Counted from the first letter of the stretch, positions 54,644 to 63,969 are shown. The stretch is 64,000 bases of DNA from Luteimonas colneyensis (GCF_014836665.1 NZ_JACSQJ010000009.1:62001-126000); one strand, 5' to 3'. Made by a program: numbers and translations. The notes: generated from the letters alone by a model not told the origin.

Positions 54644-55039
54644 TCAGTCGGCGGCCACCCGCACCATCCGCTCCATCAGGTGCTCGACGATCGCGTCCAT
54701 GTCGCCGCAGCGGCCCATGTGCACGGTCGAGGTCTGGATGATCGCGCTGCGCCGCGCGGTCAGCCAGTGGAAGCGGGCGCGCTGCGGCAGCAGGCCGATC
54801 GGCCCGGCGTCGGGACCGCCGGCGCAGATTCGCTGCATCGCCTGGAGGTGGCGCCTCAGCGTGGCGAGGTCCACGCGGGGATCGAGCGCGCGAAGGCGCG
54901 CCTCGTCCAGCTCCACGGCGGCCTTGAGGTAGCCGGTCTTCTCGCAGGACACGATCACGCCCACGTTCATGAACTCGCCGCGCTCGACGCGCGGGACCAC
55001 GCGGATCACCGCGTAGTCGTAGCTGTCATGCGCGCGCAC
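54644..55039 (-). CDS. DUF3037 family protein
   Basis: A 131-residue protein with the family opening YDYAVIRVVPRVERGEFMNVGVIV and the later block ARLRALDPRVDLATLRRHLQAM. DUF3037 proteins are commonly encoded next to HipA-like kinases and have no proven function. The GTG start at 55039 overlaps the end of the HipA-like gene by 14 bases, which supports coupled expression. The gene is convergent with the XRE regulator, 15 bases away. It is cytosolic by sequence. Confidence 0.85.
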   Translation of the reverse strand: MRAHDSYDYAVIRVVPRVERGEFMNVGVIVSCEKTGYLKAAVELDEARLRALDPRVDLATLRRHLQAMQRICAGGPDAGPIGLLPQRARFHWLTARRSAIIQTSTVHMGRCGDMDAIVEHLMERMVRVAAD

Positions 55040-55799
55040 GTTCGGCCTCCTCGACGAAGGCGTGCGGCAACGCCAGTCGCTGCTGCAGGTAGGTGGCGTA
55101 GGCGGCGCGCTGCTGGTCGGGCGTGCCGAAGGCATCGGGGCCGTCGAGCCAGTCGTCCGGGATCCAGGAGACGATGTCGGCGATCCGTTCGTCCGGCAGC
55201 CGCGCACTGAGCGTCCGATCGGCCTGCGCCAGCCCGGTGGCCAGCGGCAGCAGCACGTGGTCGCGGATGAGCGGGAAGGGCTTGCCGGCGCCCGAGGTGT
55301 CGCCGTTCCAGCCGTGGTGGAAGTAGAGCGACGCGCCGTGGTCGATCAGCGTCAGCTCGCCGTGCCAGACCAGCAGGTTGGGATTGCGCGCGCTGCGGTC
55401 GACGTTGCTGGTGAAGGCGTCGAGCCAGACGATCTCCGATGCGAGGCGGGCGGACGGCTGCTCCGCCACGGGATCGAAATTCGCCGCACCCGGCAGGTAG
55501 TCGAGCGCGAGGTTGAGCCCGCCGCTGGCGCGGATGAGCTCCTGGATCTCGGGGTCGCCCTCGGTGCGCGCCAGCTCCACGTCCAGCTCCAGGAACACGA
55601 TCTCGGGCACGGGCAGCCCGAGCGCGCGGGCGATCTCGCCGGACACCAGTTCGGCCACCAGCGCCCGCGGGCCCTGGCCCGCGCCGCGGAACTTGAGCAC
55701 GTACATGCCGTCGTCGTCGGCTTCGACGATCGCCGGCATGGAGCCGCCTTCGCGCAGCGGCGTGACGTATCGCGTGGCATGGACGGTGCGCAGGGACAT
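55026..55799 (-). CDS. HipA-like kinase (HipA_2 type)
   Basis: A 257-residue kinase-fold protein. The N-terminal lobe has GGSMPAIVEADDDGMYVLKFRGAGQGPRALVAELVSGEIARALGLPVPE, with the nucleotide lysine in VLKF. The catalytic loop is WLDAFTSNVDRSARNPNLLV, with the Asp and Asn residues of HipA-type kinases, and the metal-binding LTLIDHGASLYF follows. It lacks the N-terminal extra domain of classical HipA toxins, so it is a short HipA_2 protein. It is paired with DUF3037 downstream. A phosphotransfer role is inferred; the target is unknown. It is divergent from the permease gene. Confidence 0.87.
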   Translation of the reverse strand: MSLRTVHATRYVTPLREGGSMPAIVEADDDGMYVLKFRGAGQGPRALVAELVSGEIARALGLPVPEIVFLELDVELARTEGDPEIQELIRASGGLNLALDYLPGAANFDPVAEQPSARLASEIVWLDAFTSNVDRSARNPNLLVWHGELTLIDHGASLYFHHGWNGDTSGAGKPFPLIRDHVLLPLATGLAQADRTLSARLPDERIADIVSWIPDDWLDGPDAFGTPDQQRAAYATYLQQRLALPHAFVEEAERARA

Positions 55800-55937
55800 C
55801 GCGCAAGGATAGCGCCCCGTGCCGGACCTTCGGCATTGTCCCGGCCTCCGCAGGCGGCGTAGTCTCGATCGCCTGCCGCGTGCGGCCGGCCCGGCCGGCG
55901 GACGCGGCGCTTCCGTCCCGACACGAGCCCAATCCGG

Positions 55938-57455
55938 ATGAACCAGCCCCGTCGCGCCCAGGCCAGCCCGTCGCGCAGCCTGTTCCGCACCAAGTCCATC
56001 GAGCAGACCATCGCCGACGCCGCCGAGCCCGGGCGCCAGCTCAAGCGCTCGCTCAGCGCCTGGGATCTGATGATCCTCGGCGTGGCGGTGGCGGTCGGCG
56101 CCGGCATCTTCTCGGTGGGCGCGCGCGCGGCGGGCAGCTTCGCTGGCCCGGCGGTGACCGTGTCCTTCATGCTCGCCGCGCTGGCCTGCGCCCTGGCCAT
56201 CATGTGCTACGCCGAGTTCGCCTCGACCATCCCGGTCGCGGGCAGCGCCTATACCTACACCTACGCCACGCTCGGCGAGTTCCTGGCGTGGATCATCGGC
56301 TGGGACCTGATCCTCGAGCTGCTCACCGCCGGCGCGGTGATCGCGAAGTACTGGGGCATCTACCTGGCCACGGTCTTCGAGCTGTTCGACGTGCACATAC
56401 CCACCACCATCAGCGTGCTCGGACTGGGGATGGACTGGGGGCCGCTGTTCATCGTCGGCGTGTTCACCGCGCTGCTGATCATGGGCACCAAGATGTCGGC
56501 GCGGGTCAACAACGTGTTCACCATCATCAAGGTGGGCATCGTGGTGTTCGTGATCGTGGTCGGGCTGACGTACTTCAACGCCGACAACCTCTCGCCCTTC
56601 GTTCCGCCCGCGGTGCCGACGACGGGTGGCAGCGCGGACGTGTGGGCGCAGCCGCTGTTCTCATGGCTCACCGGCGCGGCGCCGGCGACCTACGGCGTGG
56701 CAGGCGTGCTGTCGGGTGCGGCGCTGGTGTTCTTCGCCTTCATCGGCTTCGACGTGGTCGCGACCTCCGCGGAGGAAGTGAAGGATCCGCAGCGCACGCT
56801 GCCGCTGGGCATCTTTGGTGGCCTCGCGCTGGTGACCCTGCTCTACATCGGCGTGGCGATCGCGCTGACCGGCATGGTGCCGTACACCATGCTGGCCGCG
56901 GTCGAGAATCCGTCGCTGGCCACGGCCTTCATCGCCGTCGGCGCGCCGTGGGCGGCGCAGGTGATCTCGGTCGGCATCCTCGTGGGCCTGACCACGGTGA
57001 TCATGGTGCTGCTGATGGGCCTGTCGCGCGTGCTGCTGGCGATGAGCCGCGACGGCCTGCTGCCGCGCTGGCTCAGCGTCACCTCGGAAACCCGCAGGAC
57101 CCCGGTGCGCCTGCAGCTGATCACTGGCGCCGCCGTGGCCCTGCTGGCCGGCTTCACCAGGGTCGAGATCCTCGAGGAGATGATCAACATCGGCACGCTG
57201 TCGGCCTTCGTGCTGGTCAGCATCGCCGTGGTGGTGCTGCGGCGGACGCGGCCGGAGCTCAAGCGTGGCTACCGCGTGCCGTTTTCGCCTGTGCTGCCGA
57301 TCGTGTCGGCGCTGCTGTGCTTCTACCTGATGCTCAACCTCACCACGCTCACCTGGGTGCGCTTCGCGGTCTGGCTGGCGATCGGCACGGCGATCTACTT
57401 CGCCTGGGGCCGGAGGCATGCGCGCGTGGGCCTGGCCGGGAGCGACGGAGCGTGA
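55938..57455 (+). CDS. APC-superfamily amino acid permease (CAT type)
   Basis: A 505-residue transporter with about 12-14 membrane helices. The opening LSAWDLMILGVAVAVGAGIFSVGARAAGSFAGPAV and the glycine-rich first helix are typical of the cationic amino acid transporter group, as are FAFIGFDVVATSAEEVKDPQRTLPLGI and the NIGTLSAFVLVSIAVVVLRRTRPELKRGYRVP block. It likely imports an amino acid with protons. The next gene, an ATP-grasp enzyme, starts at or just after its stop, so a shared substrate is likely. It is divergent from the HipA-like gene. The exact amino acid cannot be read from sequence. Confidence 0.93.
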   Translation: MNQPRRAQASPSRSLFRTKSIEQTIADAAEPGRQLKRSLSAWDLMILGVAVAVGAGIFSVGARAAGSFAGPAVTVSFMLAALACALAIMCYAEFASTIPVAGSAYTYTYATLGEFLAWIIGWDLILELLTAGAVIAKYWGIYLATVFELFDVHIPTTISVLGLGMDWGPLFIVGVFTALLIMGTKMSARVNNVFTIIKVGIVVFVIVVGLTYFNADNLSPFVPPAVPTTGGSADVWAQPLFSWLTGAAPATYGVAGVLSGAALVFFAFIGFDVVATSAEEVKDPQRTLPLGIFGGLALVTLLYIGVAIALTGMVPYTMLAAVENPSLATAFIAVGAPWAAQVISVGILVGLTTVIMVLLMGLSRVLLAMSRDGLLPRWLSVTSETRRTPVRLQLITGAAVALLAGFTRVEILEEMINIGTLSAFVLVSIAVVVLRRTRPELKRGYRVPFSPVLPIVSALLCFYLMLNLTTLTWVRFAVWLAIGTAIYFAWGRRHARVGLAGSDGA

Positions 57456-57463
57456 ATCCCGGC

Positions 57464-58378
57464 ATGATCGAGGTCGCGATCCTCGTGCCCGATCCCGCCC
57501 ATGGCGACCACGCCGAGGTCTGGCCGCCGGTGCTGGCGCGCCTGCAGTCGGCGCTGGCCGTGCAGGGCATCCGCGCGGTGCCGACGCCGTGGGCGGAGCA
57601 CGTCGATGACGCGTCCGGGCTGCACGGGTTCGCGCACGTGCTGCCGCTGCTGGTGTGGAACTACCACGTCGACCACGCGCGCTGGCTGCGCGCCTGCCGC
57701 ACCTGGGACGAGGCCGGCCTGCCGATGTCCAACCCGCCCGCGGTGCTGTCCTGGAACTCGGACAAGCGCTACCTGGCGCGGCTTGCCGGCGAGGGCGTGG
57801 CGATCCCGCACACGGCGTGGAGCCGGCGGCTGGCACGGGCGCAGCTGGAGCAGGTATTCGAGGCCACCGGCGCGGACGAGCTCATCGCCAAGCCGTCGGT
57901 GTCGGGTGGTGCATGGAAGACGTGGCGCTTCGGGCGCGACGGCATCGACGCGGTGCTGGCGCGCTTGGGGCAGGCCGCGGACGGTGGCGACGGCGGCGGT
58001 GACGACGCGGCGGACATCATGGTGCAGCCCTTCCTGCCCACCATCCTGGACGAAGGCGAAACCTCGCTGCTGTACTTCGGCGGCCGTCTGTCGCACGTGG
58101 TGAACAAGCGTCCGCTGCCCGGCGACTTCCGCGTGCAGGAAACCTTCGGCGGCCGCTACACCGTGCTCGCGCAGCCGCCGGCAGGCGCGCTCGCGCTGGC
58201 GGAACGGGTCCTGGCCGCGATCGGCGAGCCGCTGCTCTACGCGCGCATCGACATGGTGCCCGACGCCGACGGCCGCTGGCTGCTGATGGAGGCCGAACTG
58301 ATCGAGCCCGACTTCTACCTGGGCGTCGATCCCGGCCGCGGCGCGGCCTTCGCCGCGGCGCTGGCCGAACGGCTGTAG
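57464..58378 (+). CDS. ATP-grasp domain protein (RimK/glutathione-synthetase-like)
   Basis: A 304-residue ATP-grasp enzyme. The N-terminal part begins MIEVAILVPDPAHGDHAEVWPP; the ATP-grasp core contains ELIAKPSVSGGAWKTWRF (phosphate-binding loop), DIMVQPFLPTILDEGETSLLYFGG, HVVNKRP, and the metal-binding LLMEAELIEPDFYLG. Such enzymes join an acyl phosphate to an amine, for instance in peptide or amino acid ligation. A GTG at 57452 overlaps the permease stop (GTGA) and would add four residues; either start may be used. Coupling to an amino acid permease suggests that it uses the imported amino acid. Confidence 0.87.
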   Translation: MIEVAILVPDPAHGDHAEVWPPVLARLQSALAVQGIRAVPTPWAEHVDDASGLHGFAHVLPLLVWNYHVDHARWLRACRTWDEAGLPMSNPPAVLSWNSDKRYLARLAGEGVAIPHTAWSRRLARAQLEQVFEATGADELIAKPSVSGGAWKTWRFGRDGIDAVLARLGQAADGGDGGGDDAADIMVQPFLPTILDEGETSLLYFGGRLSHVVNKRPLPGDFRVQETFGGRYTVLAQPPAGALALAERVLAAIGEPLLYARIDMVPDADGRWLLMEAELIEPDFYLGVDPGRGAAFAAALAERL

Positions 58379-58382
58379 GCGC

Positions 58383-59780
58383 CTAGAGCGCGGACACCCG
58401 GAAGCGGCGTCCCTTGATCTTCCCCTCGCGCAGCCGCACCAGCGCCTGCGGCGCCTGCGCGCGGGTGATCGCGACGTAGGAGCGCGTGGCCTGCACGTCG
58501 ATCTTGCCGATCGCCTTCGCCGACAGCCCGGCATCGCCGGTCAGCGCGCCGAGGATGTCCCCGGGGCGCAGCTTGTCGCCCTTGCCGGCGTCGATGCGCA
58601 GCGTCGCCATCGCGGCCTTCGGCACGCCCTTGGGCCGGCCGTCCACCGGCTGCCCGCGCTCGCGCGGCAGGGTGCGGAACTGGTGGTCCTCGATCGCCTC
58701 CATCCGGCGCAGCTCGTCCGGGGTGCACAGCGTGAGCGCCAGGCCGGTGCGGCCGGCGCGTCCGGTGCGGCCGATGCGGTGCATGTAGGTGTCGGGATCC
58801 GACGGGACGTCGTAGTTCACCACCGCCGCCAGGTCGTCGATGTCGAGGCCGCGCGCCGCGACGTCGCTGGCCACCAGCACGTTGCAGCTGCGGTTGGCGA
58901 AGCGCAGCAGGGTCTCGGCGCGGTCGCGCTGCTCCATGTCGCCATGAAGCGCCAGCGCGTCGAAGCCGTAGTGCGCCAGCGAGCCCGCGACCTCGTCGAC
59001 GTCGCGGCGCATGTTGCAGAACACCACGCACGATTCGGGCCGGTGCTCGAGCAGCAGCGCGGCCAGCAGCGGCGCCTTGCGCGCCGGGTCGGCGTCGACG
59101 ATGCGCTGTTCGATCGCGGGGGCGTGGGCGGCGCCCTGGACGCTGACCTCGGCCGGGTCGCGCAGCATCGCCTTGCCGAGCGTGCGGATCGCGTCGGGGA
59201 AGGTCGCCGAGAACAGCAGGCGCTGGCAGTCGCGCGGCACCTGGCGCGCGATGTCGCGGATCTGGTCCTCGAAGCCCATGTCGAGCATGCGGTCGGCTTC
59301 GTCGAGCACGAAGGTGCGCACGCCGCGCAGGTCGAGCGCGCCCTGCGCGAGCAGCTCGAGGATGCGTCCGGGCGTGCCGACGACGACGTGGGGCGCATGC
59401 GACAGCGAGGCCAGCTGCGGCGCCAGCGGGATGCCGCCGCAGAGCACGCTGAGCTTCACGTTCGGCACGCCGGTGGCCAGCCTGCGCAGCTGTCCGCCCA
59501 CCTGCTCGGCGAGTTCGCGCGTGGGGCACAGCACCAGGGCCTGGGTCTGCACGGCGCCGGCGTCCAGCCGGTGCAGCAGGCCGAGGCCAAAGGCGGCGGT
59601 CTTGCCGCTGCCGGTAGGCGCCTGGGCGATGAGGTCGCGGCCCTCGAGGATCGGCGGCAGCGACTGCGCCTGCACCGGGGTCATCGCGGCGTAGCCGAGC
59701 GCATCGACGCCGCGCAGCAGCGCCTCGGGCAGCGGGAGGGTGGAGAACGCGGGAGGAATCGGGGTGTCCATGCCGCTCAT
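58383..59780 (-). CDS. dbpA: ATP-dependent RNA helicase DbpA
   Basis: A 465-residue DEAD-box helicase that acts on 23S rRNA hairpin 92 in large-subunit assembly. Helicase motifs are the Q motif region GYAAMTPVQAQSLPPIL, Walker A APTGSGKT, the DEAD box VLDEADRMLD, SAT in LLFSATFP, and the C-terminal lobe motifs VASDVAARGLDID and HRIGRTGRAGRTG. The last 75 residues (LRIDAGKGDKLRPGDILGALTGDAGL to RRFRVSAL) form the DbpA RNA-binding domain. The start at 59780 or at 59771 cannot be told apart. It is convergent with the ATP-grasp gene. Confidence 0.95.
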   Translation of the reverse strand: MSGMDTPIPPAFSTLPLPEALLRGVDALGYAAMTPVQAQSLPPILEGRDLIAQAPTGSGKTAAFGLGLLHRLDAGAVQTQALVLCPTRELAEQVGGQLRRLATGVPNVKLSVLCGGIPLAPQLASLSHAPHVVVGTPGRILELLAQGALDLRGVRTFVLDEADRMLDMGFEDQIRDIARQVPRDCQRLLFSATFPDAIRTLGKAMLRDPAEVSVQGAAHAPAIEQRIVDADPARKAPLLAALLLEHRPESCVVFCNMRRDVDEVAGSLAHYGFDALALHGDMEQRDRAETLLRFANRSCNVLVASDVAARGLDIDDLAAVVNYDVPSDPDTYMHRIGRTGRAGRTGLALTLCTPDELRRMEAIEDHQFRTLPRERGQPVDGRPKGVPKAAMATLRIDAGKGDKLRPGDILGALTGDAGLSAKAIGKIDVQATRSYVAITRAQAPQALVRLREGKIKGRRFRVSAL

Positions 59781-59896
59781 GATCGCAGCATCGGCCACCC
59801 GGAGGGGCGAGGCGCACGGCCGGACCGGTCTCTGCAGCGCGCCGGACTCCGTCGCTGCAGCCGCTGCCCGGGTAGCCCCGCGGGGTGAAGGGGGCG

Positions 59897-60166
59897 TCAG
59901 CGCCGCTCGCGCGCCTCGTCGTCGCTGATCGTGTCGCTGCGCACGTCGTCGGCGAAGGAGCGGCCGTCGGCGTCGACGTCGCCGGGCTGGTCGTCCAGCG
60001 CCACGTCCAGCAAATCGGCGCCTTGATCTACGCCGATGTTGTCGATGGCCGCGGTCGCGCGCGGGTCTTTCAGGGCCGGGCCCCGGGTCTCGGGCAGGTC
60101 GGTGCCGTCGTCGAGGCTGGATTCGTCGCTGGGGGCGTTGGGACGGGTGGGATTGGACTTGGCCAT
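59897..60166 (-). CDS. Small acidic hypothetical protein
   Basis: An 89-residue protein rich in Asp, Ser, Pro and Ala, with no hydrophobic core (DESSLDDGTDLPETRGPALKD, DLLDVALDDQPGDVDADGRSF are its middle segments). The ATG at 60166 is preceded by GGAG at a good distance, which supports it over a longer in-frame start at 60325. It lies upstream of dbpA on the same strand, with about 115 bases between. No family is recognised. It is probably disordered. Confidence 0.55.
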   Translation of the reverse strand: MAKSNPTRPNAPSDESSLDDGTDLPETRGPALKDPRATAAIDNIGVDQGADLLDVALDDQPGDVDADGRSFADDVRSDTISDDEARERR

Positions 60167-60405
60167 GACCGGGCTCCATCGGGCGGAGGCCCACTGTGGT
60201 CCGGGGTGCGTCAACGCGAGGGCAACGGTGCGGCCGGCAGGGCGCGTCCCGGGTCGATTCCAAGCAACCGCGGAAGCCCGGCGCCTGCGGTCAGGCGCCA
60301 GCCGGATTGGCGCCGGAGCCGGCACGAAATGCGGCGGCGGGCCCGGGTCTCAGCCGGTGAGACGCGGCCGCGGGAGCATCGCGGCCCCCGCCGCCGGAGC
60401 CTGCA

Positions 60406-62949
60406 TTGAACGCGATCGCCACGCCTGCCCGAGGGCTCGCCTTTTCCGACCGGCACGGTGCCGCAGCCAATGACGCGCCGGGTGGCGGCACGCTGGCCGC
60501 AAGGCTCGAGGCCAAGTATCCGGGTCGCGTGACCGGCAGCCTGGTGCTGCCGGGCCAGGACGGCGAGTACGCCCCGTTTCCCGACGACCTGCCCGAAGCC
60601 CTCGCCGGTGCGTTGCGGGCACGCGGCATCGAGCGCCTGTACAGCCACCAGGCCCGGGCCTGGGACGCGACCCGGTCCGGGCGCCACCTCGTCGTGGCCA
60701 CCCCCACCGCGTCGGGCAAATCGCTCTGCTACACGCTGCCGGTCGTGGCCAGCGCCCTGGCCGAGCGCGGCAAGGCGCTGTACCTGTTCCCGACCAAGGC
60801 GCTGGCCCAGGACCAGGTGAGCGAGCTGCTGGAGCTCAACGCCGCCGGCGACCTGGGGCTGCGCGCCGCCACCTTCGACGGGGATACGCCGGGCGACGCG
60901 CGCCGCGCGATCCGGGTCAGCAGCGACATCGTGGTCAGCAATCCCGACATGCTCCACCAGGGCATCCTGCCGCACCACACCAAGTGGGCACAGTTCTTCG
61001 AGAACCTGCGCTACGTGGTCATCGATGAAGTGCACACCTATCGCGGCGTGTTCGGCAGCCACGTCGCCAACGTGATCCGGCGGCTGAAGCGGGTGTGCGC
61101 GTTCTACGGCGCGTCGCCGACCTTCATCCTGTGCTCGGCGACCATCGGCAACGCCGGCGAGCACGGTCGCGCGCTGATCGAGGCGGCGGTGGAGGATGTC
61201 GAGGTGATCGAGCACAGCGGCGCGCCGCGCGGCGACCGCCACGTGCTGCTGTGGAACCCGCCGGTGGTGAACCCGGACCTGGGCATCCGCGCCTCCGCGC
61301 GCTCGCAGTCCAACCGCATCGCGCGGCTGGCGATCCGTGCGGGCCTGAAGACGCTCGTGTTCTGCCAGTCGCGCTCGATGGTCGAGGTGCTGACGAAGTA
61401 CCTGAAGGAGGTCTTCGACCACGACCCGCGCAAGCCGCGGCGCATCCGTGCCTATCGTGGCGGCTACCTGCCGACCGAGCGGCGCGCGGTCGAGCAGGAC
61501 ATGCGCGCCGGGCGCATCGACGGCATCGTCAGCACCTCGGCGCTGGAGCTTGGCGTCGACATCGGCAGCCTGGACGTGGTGGTGCTCAACGGCTATCCGG
61601 GCAGCATCTCCGCCACCTGGCAGCGCTTTGGTCGCGCCGGGCGCCGGCAGCAGGCCTCGCTGGGCGTGCTGGTGGCGAGTTCGGAGGCGCTGGACCAGTA
61701 CGTGGTGCGGCATCCGGAGTTCTTCGCCGCGGCCAGCCCGGAGCACGCGCGGATCGAGCCCGACCAGCCGCTGATCCTGCTCGACCACATCCGCTGCGCC
61801 GCCTTCGAGCTGCCCTTCCGCGACGGCGACGGGTTCGGTCCCGTGGAGCCGGGCCCGTGGCTGGAGGTGCTGGCCGAGAGCGGCGTGCTGCACCACGAGG
61901 GCGAGCGCTGGGAGTGGATCGCAGACAGCTATCCCGCGCAGGCGGTGAACCTGCGCTCGGTGGCCGACGGCAACTTCGTGGTCGTCGACCGCACCGATGG
62001 CCGCCAGGTGATCATCGCCGAGGTCGACTATTCCGCCGCGGCGCTGACGCTGTACGAAGGCGCCATCCACATGGTCCAGTCCGACCCCTTCCAGGTCGAA
62101 CGCCTCGACTGGGAGGGGCGCAAGGCCTATGTGCGCCGCACGCAGGTCGACTACTACACCGACGCCATCGACTACACGAAGCTCAAGGTGCTCGACGACG
62201 CCGAACAGGCGCCGGCCGGGCAGGGCTCCGCGCACATGGGCGAGGTGCACGTGCTGCGGCGCGTGTCGGGCTACAAGAAGATCCGCTTCCACACCCACGA
62301 GAACATCGGCTACGGCCCGGTCACGCTGCCCGACCAGGAAATGCACACCAGCGCGGTGTGGTGGCAGCTGCCGCAGCGCGTGCTGGAGGATGCCTTCGCC
62401 ATGCGGCACGAGGCGCTGGACGGGTTCCTGGGGGCGGCACATGCCCTGCACCTGGTGGCCCAGGTGGCGGTGATGGCGGAATCGCGCGACCTGCTGAAGG
62501 CGGTGGGCAGCGGTGACGGTGCCTGGTTCGCGGGTCGGGATGCACGCGGCCGCGGACAGCTGCGGGGGGCGCAGGGCGAGGCGCTGGCCGGCGGTGACCC
62601 TGCGGCCGACGCAGTTGAAATCCGGCTGCCCGGCGGCGAGGTCGGCGTCGACGGCGATGGCATTCCGCTGGCCGGCGACGGAGGCGGCGCCATGCTGCTG
62701 TCCGCGCCCGGCCGCTTCACGCCCACCATCTATCTCTACGACAACTATCCTGGCGGCATCGGCCTGTCTGCACCGCTGTACGAGCGTTGCGACGAACTCG
62801 TGGCGCAGGCGCGCGCGGTGGTGGTCGGCTGCGACTGCGACGCCGGTTGCCCCGCCTGCGTGGGGCCGATCCTCGAGGCCGACGAAGGCGGCGCGGACAC
62901 GCCGCGCGCGCTGGCACTGCGCGTGCTCGACCTGCTGGCTGCGGCATGA
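60406..62949 (+). CDS. mrfA: MrfA-like DEAD/DEAH-box helicase with C-terminal DUF1998 zinc domain
   Basis: An 847-residue helicase of the YprA/MrfA family, which in Bacillus subtilis repairs mitomycin-type DNA crosslinks. Motifs are Walker A VATPTASGKSLCYT, the DEVH box VIDEVHTYRG, SAT in ILCSATIGN, and the C-terminal lobe motifs STSALELGVDIGSLD and QRFGRAGR. The C-terminal DUF1998 region has YDNYPGGIGLS and the zinc cysteines CDCDAGCPACVGP. The start is TTG at 60406, with GGAG about seven bases upstream; no suitable ATG is near. It overlaps mrfB by ATGA. Confidence 0.92.
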   Translation: MNAIATPARGLAFSDRHGAAANDAPGGGTLAARLEAKYPGRVTGSLVLPGQDGEYAPFPDDLPEALAGALRARGIERLYSHQARAWDATRSGRHLVVATPTASGKSLCYTLPVVASALAERGKALYLFPTKALAQDQVSELLELNAAGDLGLRAATFDGDTPGDARRAIRVSSDIVVSNPDMLHQGILPHHTKWAQFFENLRYVVIDEVHTYRGVFGSHVANVIRRLKRVCAFYGASPTFILCSATIGNAGEHGRALIEAAVEDVEVIEHSGAPRGDRHVLLWNPPVVNPDLGIRASARSQSNRIARLAIRAGLKTLVFCQSRSMVEVLTKYLKEVFDHDPRKPRRIRAYRGGYLPTERRAVEQDMRAGRIDGIVSTSALELGVDIGSLDVVVLNGYPGSISATWQRFGRAGRRQQASLGVLVASSEALDQYVVRHPEFFAAASPEHARIEPDQPLILLDHIRCAAFELPFRDGDGFGPVEPGPWLEVLAESGVLHHEGERWEWIADSYPAQAVNLRSVADGNFVVVDRTDGRQVIIAEVDYSAAALTLYEGAIHMVQSDPFQVERLDWEGRKAYVRRTQVDYYTDAIDYTKLKVLDDAEQAPAGQGSAHMGEVHVLRRVSGYKKIRFHTHENIGYGPVTLPDQEMHTSAVWWQLPQRVLEDAFAMRHEALDGFLGAAHALHLVAQVAVMAESRDLLKAVGSGDGAWFAGRDARGRGQLRGAQGEALAGGDPAADAVEIRLPGGEVGVDGDGIPLAGDGGGAMLLSAPGRFTPTIYLYDNYPGGIGLSAPLYERCDELVAQARAVVVGCDCDAGCPACVGPILEADEGGADTPRALALRVLDLLAAA

Positions 62950-63854
62950 GCGCGCTGGCCAGGAAGCTGGCGGGGCTGCGCAGCCAGGCGGGAGCGGCGC
63001 CGGTTGCGGAGCGCCCGCGAGCGATGGCACGCGAGGGCATTCCGACCGTCGCGCCGGTCTCCGCGCCGGCCCTGCGCGTACCGACGACCGCTGGCCTTTC
63101 CCGCGAGGCGACCATCGCCCAGCTGCGCACGCTGCTGAAGGTCCGCGCGCCTTCAGTCGCGGCCGCGGCGCGCAGCGTCGATCGCGCCCTTCCGGGCGAG
63201 GAAATCTCCCCGGGCCTGCGCTATCACGAGCAGTGGGTACCGTGGGCAGCGGGCGAAGCGATGCTGCGGCTGCACGGCATCGGCCAGGAGGCGGTGTCCC
63301 GCGACCGGGTGCTGGCCTTCGACACCGAGACGACGGGACTGGCCGGTGGTACCGGCACGCGCGCGTTCATGATCGGCGCGGCCGACTGGCGTGCCGGCGG
63401 CCTGCGTATCCGGCAGCTGTGCATCACGCGCCTCGCCGCAGAGGACGCCATGCTGGAAGCCTTCGCGCGCTGGCTGTCGCCCGGGACCGTGTTGCTCAGC
63501 TACAACGGCAAGAGCTACGACCGTCCGCTGCTTTCCACCCGCTACCGCCTGGCGCGCATGGCCGATCCGCTGCCTGCGCTGCGCCACCTCGACCTGCTGC
63601 ATCCGATGCGGCGGCGCTACCGCGGCGTCTGGGCGAACTGCCGCCTGGCGACGGCCGAGCGCGAACTGCTGGGCGTGCTGCGCGAAGACGATCTGCCCGG
63701 CGCGGAGGCGCCGGGGGCCTGGCTGGCCTACCTGCGCGGGGGCAGCGCCTCGAAGCTGCGGCGGGTGGGCCTGCACAACGCACAGGACCTGCGCAGCCTG
63801 TGCGGGCTGCTGGAGGCGTTGCAGGACGCGGACGACGTCGCGCCATCGCAATGA
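62946..63854 (+). CDS. mrfB: MrfB-like (YprB) RNase H-fold exonuclease
   Basis: A 302-residue protein of the YprB/MrfB family, the exonuclease partner of MrfA in B. subtilis crosslink repair. The nuclease signature is VLAFDTETTGLAGGTGTRAFMIG (DxE motif), with further acidic motifs in LLSYNGKSYDRPLL and LRHLDLLHPMRRRYRG. An N-terminal 60-residue extension is Ala-, Pro- and Arg-rich. The ATG overlaps the mrfA stop (ATGA), so the two are translated together. This firmly supports a mrfAB-type repair unit. Confidence 0.9.
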   Translation: MSALARKLAGLRSQAGAAPVAERPRAMAREGIPTVAPVSAPALRVPTTAGLSREATIAQLRTLLKVRAPSVAAAARSVDRALPGEEISPGLRYHEQWVPWAAGEAMLRLHGIGQEAVSRDRVLAFDTETTGLAGGTGTRAFMIGAADWRAGGLRIRQLCITRLAAEDAMLEAFARWLSPGTVLLSYNGKSYDRPLLSTRYRLARMADPLPALRHLDLLHPMRRRYRGVWANCRLATAERELLGVLREDDLPGAEAPGAWLAYLRGGSASKLRRVGLHNAQDLRSLCGLLEALQDADDVAPSQ

Positions 63855-63969
63855 AGTTCGAATAGAGCCTTCCCACGCCGGGCTGAAGCGTGCACAATGC
63901 GCGCCCCGCACGACGTGGCCGACACGGAACGGAGTGGGGGGCGGAGGCGGGAAGATCCTTCACAGGGTG

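Noticed and set aside
60211..63030. A 939-codon frame antisense to mrfA
   Set aside because: Shadow of mrfA; no signal, domain or ribosome-binding site.
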